Assembly (NCBI GenBank): GCA_025358055.1
Contig: JANYKV010000063.1
Coordinates: 75,569 to 139,568 of the forward strand
Source: Gemmatimonadota bacterium
GTDB taxonomy: Bacteria > Gemmatimonadota > Gemmatimonadetes > Gemmatimonadales > GWC2-71-9
DNA: 64,000 nt
Reading direction: 5' to 3'
The notes beneath the pieces are model-generated. The model was not told the DNA's origin. It did no database searches and was given only the letters and a program-made list of their open reading frames with translations. Positions 56,947-64,000 of the stretch are shown here, one piece after another (position 1 is the stretch's first letter; each line of letters starts with the position of its first letter). Position numbers and translations under genes: made by a program.

Positions 56947-58365
56947 TCATCCGTTGCTCGTCACCTCAAATCCGGCTCGCTCCATCCGCCCCCATCCCTT
57001 CTTCCCCCGGAGCGCTGAAATCGTCCCACCCAAGCGCCAGGCCGACGTGAGCTGCCGGTAGCCAAAATTCTCTGCAATACCGAGCCAAATGAGGCGCAAG
57101 AGATCACCGGTATTGGAATACCGGCGAAAGCTAAGCTCTTCAAGTGCCACCGCCGAGACGGAAAGCACGGCCCCGAGGACGACCGCGACGACGAAGAAGG
57201 TCGTGATATAAATCGGCGAGGCTCGGTGAAACGCCACTGTCAACGCAAAGGAGAGGTAACCGCCGGTTTCGATCAGGGGCCCCAGCATCTCGAGCAGGAA
57301 GAAGTACGGGTAGGCCACGAGCCCGATGCGGCCGTAGCGGGGGTTGAACAGCATCACGCGATGCCGCAACAGGCTTTCGATCAGCCCGCGCTGCCAGCGA
57401 TCACGCTGCCGCCGAAGTATCGCCAGTCGCGTCGGTGACTCCGTCCACGCCACCGGATCCGGAACGAACGCAATCTGATACTCGAGACGACGCTCTCGGC
57501 AGTAGCGATGCAAGCGGACGATCAACTCCATGTCCTCTCCGACCGTGTCCGTCGCATACCCACCGGCCTGAACCACGATATCGCGACGGAACACTCCGAA
57601 CGCACCCGATATGATCAGGGTCGCCCCGGCTGCGTGCCAACCCATCCGTCCGGCGAGGAACGCCCGAAGGTACTCCAGCACTTGGAGCCGAGGAAGAAGC
57701 GGGCGCGGTAGTCCGACTCGAAGCACCCTCCCGTCGCGAACCACGCAACCGTTGGCGATCCGAATGATTCCCCCGGCGGCCACCGTTGAGCCATTCTCCA
57801 AAAACGGCCGCACGATCCGGGTAAGGGCATCCCGCTCAAGCAGGCTGTCGGCATCCATGGCACAGAAGAGTGGAGTGCGGCACTGGTTGAGTCCGGCATT
57901 CAGAGCGTCCGCCTTCCCTCCGTTCTCCTTGTCGAGCACCCAAAGATTCGCGTGGGTGCGACTGCGGTAGGTTGCTCGCACCAACGCTGTGGGAAGCGCG
58001 CCAGTCGCCAGTCGTTCGCCCGGCACGAGGTCGAACGCCTCGCGAAGGCGGTCAACGGTCCCATCCTTCGACCCGTCGTTCACCACGATGATCTCGAATT
58101 CGGCATACCGCAGGGCAAGAAGGGAGCGGAGCGATTGGACGCACGTTGCCTCTTCGTTATAGGCCGGCGTGATCAGAGTCATCGGGGGCACACCGTGGCT
58201 GGCCAGGAGGTCGTCGAGATCCAAGGCGCGAAGCCGGCGAATGTACCGTCGCAAGGCGTGAAACGACACCAAGCTTGCCACGAGATAACTGGTGTTGAGG
58301 ATGAGAAAATATCCCAGAACGATTCCATTGATCCAGAAAATGATCTGCCACATCCGTTCGATCAC
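56947..58365 (-). CDS. processive family 2 glycosyltransferase
   Basis: LITPAYNEEATCVQSLRSLLALRY, DGSKDGT, FCAMDADSLLERDAL, GEDMEL, QRDRWQRGL; multiple TM segments. Confidence 0.94.
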   Translation of the reverse strand: MIERMWQIIFWINGIVLGYFLILNTSYLVASLVSFHALRRYIRRLRALDLDDLLASHGVPPMTLITPAYNEEATCVQSLRSLLALRYAEFEIIVVNDGSKDGTVDRLREAFDLVPGERLATGALPTALVRATYRSRTHANLWVLDKENGGKADALNAGLNQCRTPLFCAMDADSLLERDALTRIVRPFLENGSTVAAGGIIRIANGCVVRDGRVLRVGLPRPLLPRLQVLEYLRAFLAGRMGWHAAGATLIISGAFGVFRRDIVVQAGGYATDTVGEDMELIVRLHRYCRERRLEYQIAFVPDPVAWTESPTRLAILRRQRDRWQRGLIESLLRHRVMLFNPRYGRIGLVAYPYFFLLEMLGPLIETGGYLSFALTVAFHRASPIYITTFFVVAVVLGAVLSVSAVALEELSFRRYSNTGDLLRLIWLGIAENFGYRQLTSAWRLGGTISALRGKKGWGRMERAGFEVTSNG

Positions 58366-59429
58366 GATTGTGCCTCGCTCCGCAACGCCCGTTGAAACTC
58401 ATTGGAGATTTCGGGTCCTTGCGCTATGCGCTGGAGAACGGTCGTGGCGCCCGCGGCGCGGAGCGCTTCGATAACTCGGATCGGAACCCACGGGGAGGGG
58501 TCGTTCATCGCGCCGCGCAGCAAGGACAGGTCGGCTTGATCGTCCAAACGAGCAATCGTGGCGAAGGCCCGGGCCCGAACGATCGGCTCGTCCGAGCTCA
58601 CTAACGCCCGCACGGGCGGCAGGTGCCTCTGGTGCCCTACCTCCATCAGAATGCCCAAACAGGCGACGATGAGGTTTCGATCGGACGTAGTCGAAAGCAC
58701 GACCGCGGCGGGAACGGCGGATTCCGGATCGTTCAGCTCTCGGAGCGCATCGGCCGCCACGACGCGGACGGCGATGTCCGTGTTGGGGTCGAGGAGGGCC
58801 TCCCGAAGGGAGGGGGCGATCTCGGGCCCGACTCGCGCCAGCATCGACGCCAAAAAGCTGGATCGCCACTGGCGGAATCGCGCCAGGCGGCGGATCACCG
58901 CAGATGCGAATTCAGGTGTGCCTGGCTGGCTCAGCGATCGTGCCGCCACCATCGCCACCAAGTCGGACCGGTCATCCAGAGCCGCGACGACGATATGACC
59001 ATACTCCTGCAGGCCGAGCGCACTAATCGTTTGCACCGCGCGCGCCCGAAACTCGTCATCGCGGTGTTGGAGCCGAGCCACGAGAATGGGAAGGAGCGGC
59101 CGGGCCAATCGTTCGATGGTGGCTCGCTCCTCGCCTTCCAGACGCCGCGCGAAACGCAGGAGGTAGTCGATAAAGAAAAGAGCTTCGGCGGGGGACACTT
59201 GCGCGTGAAGGTCCGCATCGGAGATCCGTCCGGCGATGGACGCAAGCACCAGCGGCTGCCAGCGTTCCTCTAGTCCAATCCACCGAGCCTGAGTTCGGTT
59301 ATTTCTCGCCCGGAGCCGGAGAGTCGTCCCGATGAGCGCCACGATCAGCGCGAGGAGCGCAGCCAAGGCGGCGCCAAGGACCCAGAGCTCGGGGTCACTC
59401 TGAAGCACGCCCACGAGGTCAGCGGTCAC
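58362..59429 (-). CDS. HEAT-repeat protein with N-terminal TM anchor
   Basis: VLGAALAALLALIVALIGTTL TM; repeated RAVQTISALGLQEYGHIVVAALDDRSDLVAMVAARSL-type units; 4-bp overlaps with both neighbours. Confidence 0.85.
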   Translation of the reverse strand: MTADLVGVLQSDPELWVLGAALAALLALIVALIGTTLRLRARNNRTQARWIGLEERWQPLVLASIAGRISDADLHAQVSPAEALFFIDYLLRFARRLEGEERATIERLARPLLPILVARLQHRDDEFRARAVQTISALGLQEYGHIVVAALDDRSDLVAMVAARSLSQPGTPEFASAVIRRLARFRQWRSSFLASMLARVGPEIAPSLREALLDPNTDIAVRVVAADALRELNDPESAVPAAVVLSTTSDRNLIVACLGILMEVGHQRHLPPVRALVSSDEPIVRARAFATIARLDDQADLSLLRGAMNDPSPWVPIRVIEALRAAGATTVLQRIAQGPEISNEFQRALRSEAQS

Positions 59430-60181
59430 GATGGCCGTAAGAGACGCTGAATGCGCGCAAGGAGCTCTGAGGGTGAGAAGGGCTTTCGCAGGTAGTCGTC
59501 GGCGCCCCGGCGGAGTCCGCGGACGGCTTCCTGTGCGCTCGCCATGGAGCTCAGGATGATGACCGGTGTGTGCCGATGGCGCTCGGAAGAGCGGAGCCGG
59601 GTGAGAACATCGAAACCGTCTAGACCCGGTAGCTTCACGTCGAGAATGATCAGGTCGAAGTCGGTCGCGAGGGCCGTAGCGACCGCGTCGGTTCCATTGT
59701 CTCGATGCGCTACTTGAAACCCTTCCTGCTCGAGACGGTGTCGAATCAGATCGACCGTTAGATCATCGTCTTGAACCACCAGCACTCTTCCCGGCGCGGC
59801 CAATGTAGCCATGTCGCTACCGGCGGGTGTTTCGTTGGAATCCTTAATGGCGCTTGATTTGTTGCTTAGCGAGTCGATGAGGGTTTCCAACGTTTCCAGC
59901 AGCGCGGTTACGGCCGACTGAAGCTCGTCGGCGGTCGCCTTCTCCACCCGCTCCGCCGCCGGCCGAAGGGTGCCCAGCCCCGGAGTCATTGCCAGTTTTT
60001 GCAGTTCACGAGCGGTATGGAGAATCGGCAACACTGCCTGAAGGAGCGACGGTGCGAGAGCGATCCAGGCGCGAAGATCGCCGGCGGCCGCATACATGGC
60101 GGGGCGGAGGTCGCGAAGGAGTGTGCTTCCGCTCACGATGCCTTCGTCGTCGGACGAAGTTTCCATGGGTCCTTGCGTCAT
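59426..60181 (-). CDS. response regulator with N-terminal helical domain
   Basis: RVLVVQDDDLTVDLIRHRLEQEGFQVAHRDNGTDAVATALATDFDLIILDVKLPGLDGFDVLTRLR...VIILSSMAS...GADDYLRKPF. Confidence 0.92.
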   Translation of the reverse strand: MTQGPMETSSDDEGIVSGSTLLRDLRPAMYAAAGDLRAWIALAPSLLQAVLPILHTARELQKLAMTPGLGTLRPAAERVEKATADELQSAVTALLETLETLIDSLSNKSSAIKDSNETPAGSDMATLAAPGRVLVVQDDDLTVDLIRHRLEQEGFQVAHRDNGTDAVATALATDFDLIILDVKLPGLDGFDVLTRLRSSERHRHTPVIILSSMASAQEAVRGLRRGADDYLRKPFSPSELLARIQRLLRPS

Positions 60182-60221
60182 CGTGGTCTTCGTTGTCGGT
60201 CAGTGAAAAGGCCATCGGCCT

Positions 60222-61202
60222 TCAGAGACTCTCTCGGCCTGCATCGAGGGCGGCTCGGGTACCTGCGACCAATTCTTCGACGATGCCGGCCGCCGACATG
60301 ACATCACGTGCGAGCCCCACCCCCTGCCCGGCGTAGAGCGCGAGTGCTTCCACATCTCCGGTCATATCGGGCAAAGCCATGATATCACTATAGCGAAGAA
60401 TGGGGGCACCGTCGCCCCTTCGGGCAACGATATCGCCTTCACCCGGTCGACGGCCGCTTGGCACATGACCCTGGGCCGCCCATCGGCGAAACGTCGAATT
60501 GTCCAAGACGCGGTGGGGTGCCTCAGGCCAGCCGAGGTCGAACACCTGGCCATACCGGGTATCCGTTTCGGTGGCCAACGCGAGGCGTGAGCGGTAAACG
60601 GGGTGGATCGCGGCTTCCTCGGAGAACAAGAATCGGGTCCCGACCCACGCACCGGCCGCGCCGAGCGCCAAAGCCGCGGCGACCCCTCGCCCATCGGCGA
60701 TTCCGCCCGCGGCGACGACCGGCGTGAGGCCCACGGCATCGACGACCCGTGGAACCAACGCGAGCGTGCTGACTTCACCCTGCACGTGGCCTCCCGCTTC
60801 CCACCCCTGGGCAACAATGACATCCACGCCAGCATCGCGGGCCACCACCGCTTCCGCCGCAGACGCCACCATGTGCACGACGCGGGCCCCAGCCGCCTTC
60901 ACCGCGGAAACGAGCGGGGCCGGGTCGCCCCAGGAGAAAGAGACTGCGGCAACACCCTCCTCCAGCGCGGCATCGAGCCCCGCACGCGCATACTGGCTCA
61001 GAACGAAGTTCACCCCGAAAGGTCGGGCAGTGAGCGATTTCGTTTCGCGGATCAGCCGTCTGGCCTGGTCCGGGTGTCGCCACGTAAGGGCAAGGGTGCC
61101 AAGCCCTCCAGCATTGGAAACCGCGGCGGCAAGAGCGGGCGTCGTGGCACTACCGATTGGCGCTTGGAGAATCGGATGCTCGATCCCTAAGGACTGGCGC
61201 AA
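60222..61202 (-). CDS. nitronate monooxygenase
   Basis: HPILQAPIGSATTPALAAAVSNAGGLGTLAL, IVAQGWEAGGHVQGEVSTLALVPRVVDAV, PVVAAGGIADGRGVAAALALGAAGAWVGTRF. Confidence 0.92.
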   Translation of the reverse strand: MRQSLGIEHPILQAPIGSATTPALAAAVSNAGGLGTLALTWRHPDQARRLIRETKSLTARPFGVNFVLSQYARAGLDAALEEGVAAVSFSWGDPAPLVSAVKAAGARVVHMVASAAEAVVARDAGVDVIVAQGWEAGGHVQGEVSTLALVPRVVDAVGLTPVVAAGGIADGRGVAAALALGAAGAWVGTRFLFSEEAAIHPVYRSRLALATETDTRYGQVFDLGWPEAPHRVLDNSTFRRWAAQGHVPSGRRPGEGDIVARRGDGAPILRYSDIMALPDMTGDVEALALYAGQGVGLARDVMSAAGIVEELVAGTRAALDAGRESL

Positions 61203-61320
61203 ACGAGCGAGAGGTGAAGTCGGGGTCTGGAACGTTTGGAATCCACGGTGAGAGGCGTTGACCGTCTGATCTAGAAAATGTACCGCCCACGGCCAGAAAG
61301 CGGTACGCGAGGTCGGCCGC

Positions 61321-61641
61321 TCAGCTAGGTGAATCCCCTCGAGGCCGGATTTCGGGAGACCGCGGAGTGGGGTCAGGGTTGGATTTATCTCGGTCGGGAG
61401 ACGACAGCAAACGTTCGGCGAAATCGAGCCGCTCTTGCACCTCAGTCATTTCGCCGCGCAACCGGTGCAACTCCTCCAGCATGTCCTGTTGTAGGGTATG
61501 ATCGGGCTTGGGCTGAAAGAGTCGGGCTCGCAGCCGCCGGCCCCACGGCGTGATGGCAAACAGCGCCACAAAGCCAGCGAACGTCGCAGCCTTGAAGACG
61601 AGCACTCCATAGGTGATAAGGAGGACACCGAGGGAATTCAT
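61321..61641 (-). CDS. small membrane protein, hypothetical
   Basis: 106 aa, N-terminal TM then charged coiled-coil-like region. Confidence 0.6.
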   Translation of the reverse strand: MNSLGVLLITYGVLVFKAATFAGFVALFAITPWGRRLRARLFQPKPDHTLQQDMLEELHRLRGEMTEVQERLDFAERLLSSPDRDKSNPDPTPRSPEIRPRGDSPS

Positions 61642-62054
61642 CAGGGCTTGATCACCTGTTCCTGGCCGTCCTTGTTGCTCAACTTCAAGGAGGTGCTCCC
61701 ACCTTTCGTCAGGATCTGAACACCGGTCGGGTCAGACTCGCCGGCGAGATACATCCCTCCCCCTTGCTCCGAACCTTCAATCTTTACCATGGGCCGTCCG
61801 TTCGAACTGATCAGACGCAATAGCACCGTCTCAGGATATCCTGTGCTGCCATCCGGCATCCTCACTGCGGGGTCGGCCGGCAGTACTGTGATGCTCGCGC
61901 GGAGGCGCCCACGAGCATCCACGAGTTCAAGCGCACGACCGCGGAGTACCGGCACGACGCCTTGCGCGCCCGCCGGACCCGGGCGAGCCAGGGAGAACGT
62001 CAGCACAGCGATATTGACGGCGGTGAGGGCGATGAGCACACGCTGATTCGACAT
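61641..62054 (-). CDS. conserved hypothetical secreted protein
   Basis: MSNQRVLIALTAVNIAVLTFSLARPGPAGAQ leader; LRGRALELVDARGRLRASITV...NGRPMVKIEGSEQGGGMYLAG. Confidence 0.7.
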   Translation of the reverse strand: MSNQRVLIALTAVNIAVLTFSLARPGPAGAQGVVPVLRGRALELVDARGRLRASITVLPADPAVRMPDGSTGYPETVLLRLISSNGRPMVKIEGSEQGGGMYLAGESDPTGVQILTKGGSTSLKLSNKDGQEQVIKP

Positions 62055-62163
62055 GACCTTCCCCCTGATCGGCCTGCTGAGTGGATGACGTGCTGCGAAC
62101 TGATTGTGCGCTCGAATGAGGTCGAACAGGCCGTATCGGAGCAACCGCCACCCTGAACGCCGC

Positions 62164-62769
62164 CTAGGGCATCAGCACCCGAACCAGGCCCGATCCCAAC
62201 TTCAAAGACCCTTCAACCGGAATCTGAATCAGAAGGTCCCGCCCTGACGCGGTGAGAACCGGGTATCTCCGCCCCACCTCCAGCAACACATTTTGGAGGA
62301 CGAACTCCGGAATCGCCACGCCATTCAAATACACCGCACGCAATCGAAAGCGGGCCAGACCCGGTCCAGCGGGGGCCGGCGTCACCTCGGCCTCGAGCGG
62401 AGTCGATGGGTCGACGATGGCAAGGAGAGGACCCATCAGCGCGCGCGCATCAGGCGGGAGATCCATGATTCGACCGTCGATTCGGATCCGAGAGGTATCG
62501 ACCGTAACCTCCAGCCGGAGACTGTCCGGAAAGGGACGGACCCCGAGTCGGGCGATCAGGTACGAAGCGAAGTCGCCGCCACCGATCGAACCCTCCTTCG
62601 ACCGCTTGTCGACAAACACCGAATCCACGGTCGCGGAGGCCCGAAGAACGCCCGCGCTACTGAGTAATTTCGTTGGTGGCAGCGCGGGAGGGGCCGAATC
62701 AGACTGGCCCCGGATCGCCGTGCCGCTCACAACGACCATCCCGCCTAGAACCAAGAGATATGAACGCAT
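62164..62769 (-). CDS. hypothetical secreted protein
   Basis: 201 aa with signal peptide; GPGLARFRLRAVYLNGVAIPEFVLQNVLLEVGRRYPVLTASGRDL. Confidence 0.65.
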   Translation of the reverse strand: MRSYLLVLGGMVVVSGTAIRGQSDSAPPALPPTKLLSSAGVLRASATVDSVFVDKRSKEGSIGGGDFASYLIARLGVRPFPDSLRLEVTVDTSRIRIDGRIMDLPPDARALMGPLLAIVDPSTPLEAEVTPAPAGPGLARFRLRAVYLNGVAIPEFVLQNVLLEVGRRYPVLTASGRDLLIQIPVEGSLKLGSGLVRVLMP

Positions 62770-62805
62770 GATGACGTCGCTTCAGAAATAGGTGAACGCC
62801 TCGGA

Positions 62806-63444
62806 CTATGTGACTGCGAGCCGGGCCACCTCGCTCGTCGCACGAGTGCGCGTCGCCCGCAGATACAGCTCCGCGATCAATAGGTTCGGAACCCAAGCGA
62901 GCCAGGCCACCCATTGGTAGGCGGGGAGAAAGTTACCTTGGTACAGGACGACTAGCAGCGGCAACTCGACACGGAGAGACACCGCACCGTAGATCAGGGC
63001 AAAACTCCGCACCATCCACTGACGATGCGGCCCAATCTCCCGCCGAGTCGCCCGCCAGAAGGCCATGCCGGTGGTCACGAGAAGGGCGAGGGCCAGGAGC
63101 CCGAACCCGAGGTGGGTGACGGGACCACCGAAGGAATAGAACGCCATGTATCCACCCGCGACACCGACCAGGGCACTCGCAACGACATAGATCTTGCCGA
63201 TCAGGCGGTGCAGCGCTCGGCGGCGCAACAAGAGATCGCGCCGGAACTGGAGGATGCCGGTGACCAAGGCGACCGATCCGAACAGGGCATGCGGATAAAT
63301 TCCCCAGGGGCGTGCTCGGAAGGATTCGCTGAGATTCTCGGGGAACATCCTGGGTCCGACCACCACGTAGGAGAGCCCGTAAAGTGCGATTGGAGCGGCC
63401 AGAAGGGCGACCACCCACCAACGCCAGGCGGACAATTGAGATTT
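62806..63444 (-). CDS. DUF2306-like membrane protein
   Basis: PHALFGSVALVTGILQFRRDLLLRRRALHRLIGKIYVVASALVGVAGGYMAF...GPHRQWMVRSFALIYGAVSLRV. Confidence 0.85.
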   Translation of the reverse strand, partial: KSQLSAWRWWVVALLAAPIALYGLSYVVVGPRMFPENLSESFRARPWGIYPHALFGSVALVTGILQFRRDLLLRRRALHRLIGKIYVVASALVGVAGGYMAFYSFGGPVTHLGFGLLALALLVTTGMAFWRATRREIGPHRQWMVRSFALIYGAVSLRVELPLLVVLYQGNFLPAYQWVAWLAWVPNLLIAELYLRATRTRATSEVARLAVT

Positions 63445-63646
63445 CATACTCACCTCGCCCCTTTTAGACGTTTTTCCGATGTCTAACACTTACGATGCCG
63501 TCTCGATCTCGGTTTCGAGCTAGGTAGCCCGCCCTTCCCCTCCCCGAGGTCCCCCCTTTCAGGACCAAGGGTTTTTCCTAAGTTGTGTGTTGGCAACCGA
63601 TGCGGTATGGTCAGACCCATCGCACACCTTCACTCCGGAGTGGACC

Positions 63647-64000
63647 ATGGCAAAGGAACGGAAGGACGGTCATCGAATTTCGCTCGACCAGGGAAGCAAG
63701 CTGACGCGAACTTACCGCCAGCGCTACGGGAAGAGCAAAGGCGCGCTGCGGCCGGTCGCTTATACGAGCGCCATTTTCGAGGCCATCCTTGGTCAGCCGG
63801 GCTGCGCCGGGATCCGTTTCTACCCCGGAGTCGACGCGAAAGGAAGAACGACCCTCGTCATGGTCGGGTTTACGCAAGTCCGGGTGGGGAAGAAGACCCG
63901 CTACGACGATCTCGTCGGCTCCGGTGCGATATTGGCCGGGATGAAGCTTGGAGCCGCACTCAAGGTGGCCGGAACTGCCGCAGGTATCGTGGGAGATGTG
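63647..64000 (+). CDS. hypothetical protein, N-terminal part (runs off window)
   Basis: ATG 63647 open to window end: MAKERKDGHRISLDQGSKLTRTYRQRYGKSKGALRPVAYTSAIFEAILGQPGCAGIRFYPGVDAKGRTTLVMVG. Confidence 0.6.
   Translation, partial: MAKERKDGHRISLDQGSKLTRTYRQRYGKSKGALRPVAYTSAIFEAILGQPGCAGIRFYPGVDAKGRTTLVMVGFTQVRVGKKTRYDDLVGSGAILAGMKLGAALKVAGTAAGIVGDV

Overview
The window is a gene-dense, GC-rich bacterial chromosomal segment. Gene content and style suggest a Gemmatimonadota- or Acidobacteriota-like soil organism, but this is inference. I see about 63 supportable protein-coding genes and no rRNA, tRNA or CRISPR array. Left end: the 3' end of an alpha/beta hydrolase, then boxC and boxB (aerobic benzoyl-CoA epoxidation pathway). 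Next is a sugar-oxidation island: two GMC oxidoreductase / gluconate 2-dehydrogenase subunit-3 pairs in opposite gene order, flanking CutC and two Tat-signal TIM-barrel sugar isomerase/epimerase-like proteins. The middle is rich in peptidases and hydrolases (M20, GGT, S9, M16, serine hydrolase, amidase, imidazolonepropionase-like amidohydrolases) plus an STPK-lspA-M16-KirBac gene string. It also holds an NR-salvage-like set (PnuC, DUF481, NadR-type kinase), AlaX, an ABC exporter, a CaiB-type CoA transferase and a PQQ-type beta-propeller dehydrogenase. The right end has a GT2 - HEAT-repeat - response-regulator operon. Leads most worth following: (i) a secreted protein with nine 29-aa repeats containing an (M/L)(R/K)IH(D/G)(V/I) signature; (ii) a signal-less subtilase with an N-terminal Cys4 motif and a C-terminal AMPK/CBM48-like domain; (iii) the putative periplasmic keto-sugar island; (iv) the GT2-HEAT-response regulator operon; (v) a decayed M20 gene with two single-base frameshifts and an internal deletion of its catalytic core; (vi) a perfect G-quadruplex motif and several short dispersed repeats. 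No element is claimed as a proven new system. Homology calls come from recognising motifs and were not searched.
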